Origin: Candidatus Cloacimonadota bacterium
Lineage (GTDB): Bacteria > Cloacimonadota > Cloacimonadia > Cloacimonadales > Cloacimonadaceae
Assembly (NCBI GenBank): GCA_029561955.1
Contig: JAKQWO010000052.1
Location: 1-50,457, forward strand
Reading direction: 5' to 3'
DNA: 50,457 nt
Shown here: one piece after another, positions 1 to 8,384 of the stretch
How positions within the stretch are numbered: the first letter of the stretch is position 1
Layout: every line of letters begins with the position of its first letter
Notes under the pieces: generated by a model
What the model was told of the DNA's origin: nothing
The model's input: the letters and a program-made list of their open reading frames with translations, nothing else
The model's database searches: none
Program-made: the position numbers and the translations under genes

Positions 1-177
1 CACGGTTATGTTTTCAAGTGTGTAATCAGGCAGAGTGAAACGGATGTTCATCTGACCTGAACTACCGTTGGTGACCTTGAAGGCTGAACTATAGTCGACA
101 GGGACATAGTCATTGATCGCAGCAAAAGCAGAAGCGGCAATCAACGCCAACACGACAAACAAAATGTGTTTTTCCAT
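1..177 (-). CDS. Gingipain-like (C25) secreted protein, N-terminal fragment cut by window edge
   Basis: An open frame reads from ATG at 177 to the window edge (59 codons). It begins with a signal peptide (MEKHILF then a hydrophobic stretch ending ASAFA). The following residues match the N-terminus of the complete C25-like protein at 458-5956 almost residue for residue. A GGAGAG ribosome site lies 5 bases before the start. The rest of the gene lies to the left, outside the window, so its length and activity cannot be judged. It is a tandem paralogue of the next gene: bases 1-98 are identical to 5780-5877, while the signal-peptide part has diverged. Function is inferred only from this match. 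Confidence 0.8.
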   Translation of the reverse strand, partial: MEKHILFVVLALIAASAFAAINDYVPVDYSSAFKVTNGSSGQMNIRFTLPDYTLENITV

Positions 178-400
178 TGTTCTCTCCATTGTTTTGTAGG
201 TTTATCACTTTTGCTTAACTGAAATGCAATTATTGTTCCAAATATGCATCACATTGATCAATGCCTACACAATGCTGCATTTGGCCGCTAACTACCTATG
301 CCTATCCGGATGTTTGTGCCGTCAATCAGGGTATTCCCATTCATTACATAACGCCCAACATCTTCATCAAAAACCTCGCCTGCGGAGTCTGGAATACAAA

Positions 401-426
401 AGAGGGGATCAAGACTGATCCCCTCT
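401..426 (-). terminator. Intrinsic terminator of the C25-like gene
   Basis: Perfect 10-bp inverted repeat (AGAGGGGATC / GATCCCCTCT) with a 6-base loop, 32 bases past the stop codon of the gene at 458-5956. On the minus strand it is followed by a short T-run (TTTTGT). The rest of the 178-457 gap holds only the leader of the partial gene at the window start. Confidence 0.75.
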
Positions 427-457
427 GCACTAACCTTACTCTTGGTTTTACAAGATT

Positions 458-3400
458 TTACTTCATCAAGACCATCTTGTGGGTTTTGCTGAAATCTTTG
501 GTTTCTAAACGGTAGTAGTAGATTCCGGAGGCAACTCTGCGGTTGCGGCTATCGGTTCCATTCCAGATCACCTTATGGCTGCCTGCGTAGAGGTCTTCAT
601 TCACCAAGCTACGCACCAATTGTCCTTTGATGTTGTAGACGTTTAGCTTCACCTTGCCGGCTTTGGCTAGGTCAAAGCTAATCGTGGTAGTGGGATTGAA
701 AGGATTGGGGTAGTTTTGTGCCAATTTGGTGACCAGGCCGGGAACTTCGCTTTCGTCATTGGAGACATACGGGAAGCTGAACGCCACGGTATTGGTTGGC
801 TCGCCTTCGGTATTGAGATACTTGGCGGTGACGTAGTATTTGTATTCACCGAACAGGCTAATCTGATCCACGAAGGTGAGGTCGGAATCGCTGGCGGCAA
901 TTTCCTGATACTTCACAAAGGGACCGGTATTGAAGCGCTTATACAGATTGTAGCCCATGACTTGGTGCACGGGGTCATGAGGTTGCTCCCAGGAGAGGAT
1001 CACAGTTCCAGTATCATTGTACACATCAAAACTCAGGTGTCCTGGAGCAGGCAGATTGATGAGGGTAAAATCCTGCTCATATGACGGAGCTGCTGGTGAG
1101 ATATTGATATTGTTTACAGTGGAAGACTGGTGATAAAGCAGGGATGCCGTAACGCTGTGGGTTCCATTGGGCAGATACAGCGTATAGAAGCCTGTCTGAT
1201 CCGGATTGGTGGAATAGAATGTATTGGCTCTGACATTTGTTTTGGTGACGTCGGCATCGGAGGTGGGATACACCATTCCTTTGATGTAACCTGTCTTTTG
1301 GTCTACGCCGCTAAGCTCAAAATTGTCTATAAACCAACCTATGGATTCATTGCTTGAATCAGCACCAACGCGGAATCTAAACATCACCATCTGGTTTGCA
1401 TAGCTGCTGAGGTCACAGACCACTGGCTGCCAGATGCTGAGGAAGCCGGAGAAGCCAGCTTGTCCCTCCAAGCCCACCAGGCTATTGTTTGTATAGCCTC
1501 CGGTGGGCACGAGCACCGTCCAAGTGTTTCCATTGTTGGTCGAGATGGCGATATTGCCACCGTCAAAGCCATTTTCAAATCCATAACGGTGCATGAACTT
1601 GAGCTGTGATCCCGTCTGCAAGGCATAGACAGGCGTGTAGAGATCCCAAGTAATGGAGTCTGGATAGTTTCCGCTCAGCGTGGTAGCCCAGAGTTTGGTT
1701 CCGGAGAAGGGTGTCACACCTGGCTGAGTGGGTGTACCCCAAGCCCAGCCTGTTTCTGAGATGAATCCGCCATTCTCGGTCTCAAAATCGCTGAAGATAT
1801 TGTTCATATTGAAGGGCACCATGATCGTAGTGCTCATGGGTTGACCGTTATCCGTAGATACGTTGAATTGCAGCGACTTATATGTGCTTGCGGGGTCAGT
1901 GATATTGAACTGCAGATCAAAGACAAATTGGATGATGTCGTTGGGGTCTACAGATTCTTTCATGATAATGGGATCACCGATGACTATGTTGGGATCAGAG
2001 GAACTGAGTGTCGCCTGTAGATTTCGGGCTTCAACGGCAGAGTTGTTCTTCACATTGATGGCCAACTTGATGTTTTCCATAGGTTCGATCACACCGTCAT
2101 AGTTGGCATCTGCATCGTTGATCAAGAAGCCCAGATACTCCATGTGCGAAGCATCAACTCTGAGGCTGAAGGGCCTTGACCAGCTACCATCTTCGCCATC
2201 TGCGATATCGAGGTTAAATTCCACCACCGTTCCGTCTGGACAATCCTCAGAGATAGTAAAGACGAAGGAGGTGCGGTTGTAACCAGTACCCTCGCCATCG
2301 ATGGGATAGTAAGAAGCGGTATCTCTGACCACGGTGACGTAGGGGTTGATGGTGGTCAAAGTAGCCATGAGCTGGTCTGCGACTGTGTTGCCAATGTTGC
2401 TGAGTTCCACTCCCAGATTGATAGTTTCGCCGGGTTCACACACACCGTTACCGTTTGTATCACTCACGTGTGTTTCACCGATCACCATGTGAGGAGCTTC
2501 ATAGTGGATCGGGACATTGGTAATATAGAGCGCACGGTTGTTTCCCAGCGGTGACGCTGCGGTGGGATAAGTATTGGCAAAGCTATACTCCAAGCCGATG
2601 TTGGCCATCTCATTTTGGATGCCGATAGTAGCATGACGTCCGTGTTTACCTGGAATTGAGGTCGTTGCGTCTACATTGTTGAAGGTGTGGTATTGGATCT
2701 TGATGGGGCCATCGCCCATGGAGCCAGCATGAACTGCAGGGTCATACAAGATCACTTGGAAGGTTTCCGGATCGGTGCCGTTGGAACCGTTGCGCATATT
2801 GTACCATTCGATGATGAAGGCATGATTGCTCCGGTCAAATAGGGTGTAAATACCGCTACCGGTATGCGTGGCCAAGTCATCCCAGAAGGGAGCAATCATG
2901 GGGCCAGGCGCCATAGGGCCAGGCAGGCGATAGTTTCTAAATGCACCATCTTCTGTCGCTCCAAAGACGAGGAAGCCGTTGGAACTCACGGTGATTTGGT
3001 TGTAAGTAATTCCATAAAACTGGAAAGGGAAAGGCAGCGTGACCAAGGCCAGCGCATTGCTACCCACTTGGTCGCCTTCGTTGTTGGAAGCATAAGTGTC
3101 TGAAATAGACAGAGCTACGCCAACACCACCTTCTGCAGGTGCGATTCCCACCCAGTCATAGATAGGACACTCTTCATAGAACACATCTCCATCATCGTAG
3201 ATCACGTATCCATATTCATCAGGGCCCAAAGGATCATACACGGTGACATTGCCCACCGTAAAGGTAAAGTAAATCCATTGTTCAAATCCGCTGTCGTTGT
3301 AGAGTCGCATCCGCATGGGAATCGTCATTCCAGGCAGGACTTGTGCTCTGGCGTTGAGGCCAAAAGCTACATCCATAGGTGTAACCTGGATATTTTGCAG

Positions 3401-5956
3401 CAAGTCTCCATAAAACACGGTATGGGCGCTTGGCACCACAGATACCAGATCGTTGTCGCTATAAAGCCTGCCATAGACATTGGTTAGACCCTGAGCTCCG
3501 ATATTGCTCACCGTCACTCTCAAACCACCTGTTTCTCCCGGATCAAGCACGTTGTTTGTGCCGGCATCTACCACCATGTAATTGTGATACATGATCTCAG
3601 CGTTGTTGATCATCAGTTGGTCAATCACTTGATATTGGTTGTTTTGGCTGTCTGTCAAATGCAGGGTGAACCTCACAAATGTCCCGTTGGGAATATCGTT
3701 GGCAATTTGCATCACGATGGCAGGGCTGTTCAAGCTTATCTCCCCGGCCGGGATGTTTCCGTAAGTCGCAGTGGAATCCGCGATAGTCACATAGGGGCTA
3801 TCACAGCTCAAGTAGCCACTCACACCGTTGACAGCTTCAGTTTTGGTGTTGTTGATCCCAAACATAAACTCAATCGTCTCCCCCGCATTGGCCATTCCAT
3901 CGGCATTGCCTTGTGAGGCGCCTTCGTTGTCATCATCCACCATGAGTATACCGGGGGTCAAAGTGCCGCTACCGTCCACGGTGATGGTAAGCTGAACGGG
4001 CTTAAAATTATGTTTGCTGATGGTGAGCACGCAGTTTGTGCTGTCCATAACGGTTGGCAAAGGCAGGGTAACAGCTCCGTTTGCATCGGTGTAGCCTCTG
4101 CTGAGGATGCTTTGCCCTTGGGAAAGCGTCACACTGGCTTCAGCTACATGGTCGAGGGCACCATTCATAGCAACCACGTCCAAGAGACGGTCTCCCAGAT
4201 TGATGGTAGTGGGAACGATCGCACTGAAAGTATCGGGAATTCCGCAGTAGACTTCCATGGTGGGATCGCCCATCAGGTTGTACCAGGAAGCGTGCGGCAA
4301 AACGGTGGAAGCATAGGATGGGGCATACACATTGTTTATAAAGGTCTTTCCGTTCAGTATAGCCTCGCCCATGGTGCGCATTCCAAAGGAGAGGATACCG
4401 CCAAAGGTGCCACCCATAAGAGCGTTGTTGGTAATAGTCTTAGTACTGGAAGTACACATTCCCGTGGCGGTCACAGCTCCCTTGGGCACAGTTGCCGAGC
4501 CTAATCTGATAAAAGCTTCCGAGGTGGCAGGACTTGAACCGCTATAGTTTCCGCTGGAACAGGTAGGAATAACGGCATGCAGCAGTTTGTAGCTATTGGA
4601 AAGCGATTCACTGGGGCTCCAGCCGCTCATATTGATCCATCCACGATATGCAAAGAAACCCACACCATTGTTGATAGCCTGGTTCATGCTGGAAGGCGAA
4701 GGATCAGCACCATAAAGTTCGGTGAAGGTATAGTCTGGGTTGACTCTGAGCGCCATTTCCTTGACGTATTTGTTGATATATACACAGCTCTGACCGCTGG
4801 GGCTGGTGTCTCCCACCAAGAGCATTTTATTCAGCCACTCTGCAGTATTGATGTTCAAATCCCTCTCATAGAGATAGATCTTGGCAAAGAGGGTCTGCAA
4901 TTGGCTAAAGTTTTCCACAGAAATGCGGCCTATCATCACATCGCCCACCTGATCGTTGCCAGCCAAGTGCGTATAGTTATAGTCTGTAGACCCATAGCCT
5001 TGAGTAAAGCAAGGAATGGTATATGAACCTTGGGTATCTCCGAGCAGGATTATAAAGTCGGGACGGGTAAGCGGATTGTCATACCTGCCCTGGATATAGT
5101 TTTTGATGCTTGTGGTTGAACTACCAGCTTCGCTCGCGGCAGTCGTGGCCAAATCAACATCGGCGCCCTTTTGCCTCTTCCAAAGCACAAAGCTGTTTAG
5201 CGCATTTTGGAAGGCTTGGTCATGGTTGCTACCGCCGTAGATGAGCAGATAGCGGGGCGGCTGGTTCTCCATCACCATATAACGGTATTCGGCAAAGTTG
5301 TGGATGTTGGCTTCATAGACCTTTTTGAAGGCGGGAGAATAGCCAGTAAACTCACCGTCCATTTCGTTTACACTGGGTTGATCCACAAAGTCCAGCACAA
5401 ACTCCATACTCTCGTTGACGGTAAGCTCCTGCGTACTCGCATTGTAGCTGAAGGGATTTACTTGGATGTTAACCAACCTGAAATCTCTGAGGATGTAGGG
5501 CTCGCTGCATACCAAGGGACTTTGAGGGTAGAGAGTGTCGGTCTGATAAAAGTCTTCGTTATAGATAAAACCCTTGGGGTTTTCATTTGCCATCCCCTCC
5601 TGAACGGGATAGGCTCTAATGTTGCTGATCACTTGCGTTTCTGTGTTGGACAAGCTAAGCTGTGGTGCCCCCTGACGCGGAATGGCAAGCGTGATTGTTA
5701 AAAAAGGAAGTTGGGGTAGACCATCGTCCAAAGTGTGTCCCGCATCCTTGATGTGAACCTTTTGGAACTGTGTGTCTCCCACGGTTATGTTTTCAAGTGT
5801 GTAATCAGGCAGAGTGAAACGGATGTTCATCTGACCTGAACTACCGTTGGTGACCTTGAAGGCTGAACTATAGTCGATTGGAACATAGTCGTTGACTGCA
5901 GCGAAGGCAGAACCTACAATTAACGCCACCACGATAAACAGAATGTGTTTTTTCAT
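458..5956 (-). CDS. Very large secreted C25 (gingipain)-like protein with FlgD-like C-terminal sorting domain
   Basis: 1832 aa, exported and probably surface-bound or released. Residues 1-19 are a signal peptide. About 20-225 resemble a C25 propeptide. About 230-570 match the peptidase C25 core, including the Cys466 region (PTCSSGN) and a closing GDPTMEV. Then follow four copies of a module marked by a D-rich, P/A-GET turn (near 670, 800, 1155 and 1272), a MAM-like segment (near 1390), a carboxypeptidase-regulatory-like fold (near 1556), a fibronectin III-like domain (near 1636) and the FlgD/T9SS type A domain (about 1740-1832, NYPNPFNP core). Known gingipains use a His-Cys pair; here the expected GHG is Y437-R438-G439, so the His is absent. 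It may be an inactive or altered protease. The start has AGAGGA 7 bases upstream. It has its own terminator and a tandem partial copy downstream. Confidence 0.85.
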   Translation of the reverse strand: MKKHILFIVVALIVGSAFAAVNDYVPIDYSSAFKVTNGSSGQMNIRFTLPDYTLENITVGDTQFQKVHIKDAGHTLDDGLPQLPFLTITLAIPRQGAPQLSLSNTETQVISNIRAYPVQEGMANENPKGFIYNEDFYQTDTLYPQSPLVCSEPYILRDFRLVNIQVNPFSYNASTQELTVNESMEFVLDFVDQPSVNEMDGEFTGYSPAFKKVYEANIHNFAEYRYMVMENQPPRYLLIYGGSNHDQAFQNALNSFVLWKRQKGADVDLATTAASEAGSSTTSIKNYIQGRYDNPLTRPDFIILLGDTQGSYTIPCFTQGYGSTDYNYTHLAGNDQVGDVMIGRISVENFSQLQTLFAKIYLYERDLNINTAEWLNKMLLVGDTSPSGQSCVYINKYVKEMALRVNPDYTFTELYGADPSPSSMNQAINNGVGFFAYRGWINMSGWSPSESLSNSYKLLHAVIPTCSSGNYSGSSPATSEAFIRLGSATVPKGAVTATGMCTSSTKTITNNALMGGTFGGILSFGMRTMGEAILNGKTFINNVYAPSYASTVLPHASWYNLMGDPTMEVYCGIPDTFSAIVPTTINLGDRLLDVVAMNGALDHVAEASVTLSQGQSILSRGYTDANGAVTLPLPTVMDSTNCVLTISKHNFKPVQLTITVDGSGTLTPGILMVDDDNEGASQGNADGMANAGETIEFMFGINNTKTEAVNGVSGYLSCDSPYVTIADSTATYGNIPAGEISLNSPAIVMQIANDIPNGTFVRFTLHLTDSQNNQYQVIDQLMINNAEIMYHNYMVVDAGTNNVLDPGETGGLRVTVSNIGAQGLTNVYGRLYSDNDLVSVVPSAHTVFYGDLLQNIQVTPMDVAFGLNARAQVLPGMTIPMRMRLYNDSGFEQWIYFTFTVGNVTVYDPLGPDEYGYVIYDDGDVFYEECPIYDWVGIAPAEGGVGVALSISDTYASNNEGDQVGSNALALVTLPFPFQFYGITYNQITVSSNGFLVFGATEDGAFRNYRLPGPMAPGPMIAPFWDDLATHTGSGIYTLFDRSNHAFIIEWYNMRNGSNGTDPETFQVILYDPAVHAGSMGDGPIKIQYHTFNNVDATTSIPGKHGRHATIGIQNEMANIGLEYSFANTYPTAASPLGNNRALYITNVPIHYEAPHMVIGETHVSDTNGNGVCEPGETINLGVELSNIGNTVADQLMATLTTINPYVTVVRDTASYYPIDGEGTGYNRTSFVFTISEDCPDGTVVEFNLDIADGEDGSWSRPFSLRVDASHMEYLGFLINDADANYDGVIEPMENIKLAINVKNNSAVEARNLQATLSSSDPNIVIGDPIIMKESVDPNDIIQFVFDLQFNITDPASTYKSLQFNVSTDNGQPMSTTIMVPFNMNNIFSDFETENGGFISETGWAWGTPTQPGVTPFSGTKLWATTLSGNYPDSITWDLYTPVYALQTGSQLKFMHRYGFENGFDGGNIAISTNNGNTWTVLVPTGGYTNNSLVGLEGQAGFSGFLSIWQPVVCDLSSYANQMVMFRFRVGADSSNESIGWFIDNFELSGVDQKTGYIKGMVYPTSDADVTKTNVRANTFYSTNPDQTGFYTLYLPNGTHSVTASLLYHQSSTVNNINISPAAPSYEQDFTLINLPAPGHLSFDVYNDTGTVILSWEQPHDPVHQVMGYNLYKRFNTGPFVKYQEIAASDSDLTFVDQISLFGEYKYYVTAKYLNTEGEPTNTVAFSFPYVSNDESEVPGLVTKLAQNYPNPFNPTTTISFDLAKAGKVKLNVYNIKGQLVRSLVNEDLYAGSHKVIWNGTDSRNRRVASGIYYYRLETKDFSKTHKMVLMK

Positions 5957-6127
5957 TGATATTTCCTCTGTTTTCCAGGTTTGATCTTATTACCTATACG
6001 GCATGCAATTATCGTTCCAAACACGATTGAACGTGCCGCCGAATGCTGTCATCAGCCAGCTCTCTATTTGTAACTGACTCATACTCACCCAGTTATAGCT
6101 TTTCATATTACGCTATTTCCCCTAAAT

Positions 6128-6781
6128 CTACATCACGCCCAAGAGCCTCATCATGAACCTCACCGGCGGGATTACCACTCTGCCGATGATATTCAAGCCC
6201 ATTATATTGGAAGCTACAATGATTATAAACAGAATCATCATACCCTTTCTTTCTTGATAAGTCCACTTCAGATAAGCCTCATCTGTCATAAACATTCCCA
6301 GCACCTTGGAACCATCCAAAGGCGGAACGGGGATGAGATTGAAAAAAGCCAGCAGGAAGTTTAGATAGATCACATTCCAACATATCTGACTCACGATGTA
6401 GCTCCCTGTACTCAAGTGGAATAACAGGGCAAAAACGATGCCGATTAGGATATTGGAAAGCGGCCCCGCCGCTGCGCTCAGCCCCATATCTCGTTTGGGA
6501 TTCTTAAAGTTATAGGGGTTTATAGGAACCGGCTTGGCGTAGCCCCAGATAAATCCGAGGGTAAAGTACGTCAACAAGGGCAAGATCACCGTGCCGAATA
6601 TGTCTATGTGTTTAAATGGATTGAGGCTTAGGCGACCCTGCCTCTTGGCGGTATCATCACCCAGCCATTTGGCTACCACGGCGTGACTGATCTCGTGTAA
6701 GATAATGCTATAAAACACGATGACGATCATCACCGCCTTGATGACCCAAAGCATGAGCTTAAGCTGTAATTCTATGCTCAT
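6128..6781 (-). CDS. Site-2 protease family (M50) membrane metalloprotease
   Basis: 217 aa, with several hydrophobic segments spanning most of the protein. The zinc motif HEISH lies at residues 29-33 inside the first membrane segment. The second family motif, N-x-(I)PxPPLDG, lies near residue 150; its Asp is the third metal ligand in known M50 enzymes. It belongs to the short group lacking a PDZ domain, and the substrate cannot be told. It follows tyrS with a one-base TAATG overlap, so translation is probably coupled and the two share a promoter. The pairing with tyrS looks like operon convenience rather than a shared pathway. About 170 bases separate its end from the C25 gene start, without a clear terminator. 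Confidence 0.88.
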   Translation of the reverse strand: MSIELQLKLMLWVIKAVMIVIVFYSIILHEISHAVVAKWLGDDTAKRQGRLSLNPFKHIDIFGTVILPLLTYFTLGFIWGYAKPVPINPYNFKNPKRDMGLSAAAGPLSNILIGIVFALLFHLSTGSYIVSQICWNVIYLNFLLAFFNLIPVPPLDGSKVLGMFMTDEAYLKWTYQERKGMMILFIIIVASNIMGLNIIGRVVIPPVRFMMRLLGVM

Positions 6782-7983
6782 TATGCCTTTACCAGCTTAA
6801 GATACCTTCTCTTGCCTGCTCTTATTATGGCTTCAGCTTCAAAATTCAATACGTGATCCCAAGCTTCGATCCTCTCACCATCCACGCTCACGCCTCCACC
6901 TTGGATCAAGCGCTTGGCTTCTCCTTGTGAATTGCACAACCCGCTGTCTACCAATATATTGGTCAGCCTGTATTCGCCGCTTGCCAAGATATACTCAGGC
7001 ATCTCATCCGGAACTTCCCGCTGAGAAAACTGCCGATCGAAAGCATCTGCAGCCTCATCTGCCTCGGCATCGCTGTGGTAAAAGCTTACAATCCTATGCG
7101 CCAAACGCTTCTTGAGCAGCATCGGATTGGTGCCCTGCTTCAGCTCCGCTTCGACTTCCTTGATCTCTTCTTCCAGCGCAAAAGCGGCATAGGTAAAGTA
7201 GTTTATGATCAGGCTATCCGGAATGGACATCACCTTGCCATACTTATCGTTGGGTGTGTCAAAAACGGCGATGTAGTTGTTCAGAGATTTACCCATCTTA
7301 TTCACACCGTCCGTTCCGGTGAGGATGGGAGAAAGCACCGCCACCTGCTGTTCCTGGCCAAAATAGCGCTGCATATCACGGCCGCAGAGGATGTTGAATT
7401 TCTGCTCTGTGGCTCCTAACTCCACATCACTCTCCACCGCCACCGAATCATAGCTCTGCAGAATGGGATACATCAGCTCGTGCATACCCAGGCTCAAGCC
7501 CTGTTCATAGCGGTTGCGGAAGGTATCATGTGCCATAAACTGAGCCAAGGTAAACTTGCCCAAAAGCTGCAGCACATCATGCAAGGTCATGCCGCCAAAC
7601 CACTCCGTCTGATAGCGAATCTCGGTCTGCTCTGGGATCAAAATGGTGTGAAGCTGCTCCATATAACGCTCGCTGTTGTACATGATCTCTTCATGTGTGA
7701 GCGGCGGACGCGTCTCATCCCTACCGGTGGGGTCACCTATCTGGGCAGTAAAATCTCCGATAATGATCACGCCCTGATGACCTAAATCCTGAAAGTCACG
7801 CATCTTACGAATGGGAACCAGATGCCCCAAATGCACATCATAACCCGTGGGATCAATACCAAACTTGATCCGCAAGGGGTTGCCTGTCTTTTCGCTCTTC
7901 TCAAGCTTGGCGATGAGATCTTCCATGGGGACAATCTCATCCACCGCACGCTTGAGCAACTTTATTTCTTTTTCAAAACGCAT
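6781..7983 (-). CDS. tyrS: Tyrosine--tRNA ligase
   Basis: 400 aa, a usual length for bacterial TyrRS. It charges tRNA-Tyr with tyrosine in the cytoplasm. The class I signature appears as FGIDPTGYDVHLGH (HLGH at 51-54), and the KMSKS loop as KMGKS near residue 230. The last 55-60 residues look like the S4 RNA-binding domain (LVDSGLCNSQGEAKRLIQGG). The GDFTAQIGDPTGR stretch after the HIGH motif favours TyrRS over TrpRS. It is first of a two-gene unit with the M50 protease. No T-box leader is visible upstream; instead there are a plain promoter-like TTGACA and a large inverted repeat. Confidence 0.95.
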   Translation of the reverse strand: MRFEKEIKLLKRAVDEIVPMEDLIAKLEKSEKTGNPLRIKFGIDPTGYDVHLGHLVPIRKMRDFQDLGHQGVIIIGDFTAQIGDPTGRDETRPPLTHEEIMYNSERYMEQLHTILIPEQTEIRYQTEWFGGMTLHDVLQLLGKFTLAQFMAHDTFRNRYEQGLSLGMHELMYPILQSYDSVAVESDVELGATEQKFNILCGRDMQRYFGQEQQVAVLSPILTGTDGVNKMGKSLNNYIAVFDTPNDKYGKVMSIPDSLIINYFTYAAFALEEEIKEVEAELKQGTNPMLLKKRLAHRIVSFYHSDAEADEAADAFDRQFSQREVPDEMPEYILASGEYRLTNILVDSGLCNSQGEAKRLIQGGGVSVDGERIEAWDHVLNFEAEAIIRAGKRRYLKLVKA

Positions 7984-8024
7984 TGTTGTTTCCTGTCTTA
8001 TGGTTGAATTATCATTTGGGGTTC

Positions 8025-8053
8025 ACTAATTCCTTGAAGCCCGATTTTGTCAA
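8025..8053 (-). promoter_or_regulatory. tyrS: Candidate promoter for tyrS-M50 protease
   Basis: TTGACA (minus strand, 8053-8048), a 17-base spacer, then ATTAGT, which matches the -10 consensus poorly (3 of 6). It sits about 42 bases before the tyrS start. The -35 is perfect; the -10 is weak. Confidence 0.35.
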
Positions 8054-8083
8054 GCAATTCAAAATGTCAATACCCCCAATTAT

Positions 8084-8280
8084 CATAAACCGGAACAATG
8101 CACTACACTATTTCCCCAAGATTGAGACTTATCCCCTATCACCCACTTCGCCCTTGCTTAGCCGCAGGGTGATGCCGTGGTGATACTCGGGAAAAACCCG
8201 AGTGGCTCCGAGTAATCACCGGGCGGGTAAGCAAGGAAGAAGCGGGTAAGAGCACGCCACAGCATTGTTCGGTATAAAAT
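8084..8280. repeat. Nested imperfect inverted repeat, about 195 bp (structured RNA or palindromic element)
   Basis: Three layers of inverted repeat share one centre. Outer: GAACAATGC (8093-8101) with GCATTGTTC (8262-8270), extended by CC/GG and A/T pairs. Middle: CCTTGCTTA (8152-8160) with TAAGCAAGG (8228-8236), extended outward through CTTC/GAAG and ACCC/GGGT. Inner: GGTGAT-ACTCGG (8179-8190) with CCGAGT-a-ATCACC (8208-8220); a competing short hairpin CTCGGG/CCCGAG lies inside. Folded, it is a long rod with an asymmetric bubble (8102-8140 against 8248-8261). No convincing protein is encoded. It lies between the terminator of the next secreted-protein gene and the tyrS promoter. It could be a 6S-like RNA, a MITE or a palindromic repeat; the sequence alone does not decide. 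Confidence 0.6.
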
Positions 8281-8322
8281 CCCATGCTGGTTAGCCTGAA
8301 TGTGAGATTAGCCCCAAGAATG

Positions 8323-8352
8323 ATTTAACGGCCCTATAAAGAGCCGTTAAAT
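8323..8352 (-). terminator. Terminator of secreted paralogue 1
   Basis: Perfect 10-bp stem ATTTAACGGC / GCCGTTAAAT with a 10-base loop, 32 bases past the stop of the gene at 8385-10223. The T-run on the minus strand is weak. Confidence 0.6.
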
Positions 8353-8384
8353 CCAGGTAAGCATCATGAAAAGGTCTTGATTGG

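Noticed and set aside
7984-8384. T-box riboswitch leader for tyrS
   Set aside because: The structure lies upstream of the likely promoter rather than in the leader, and no T-box consensus was found.
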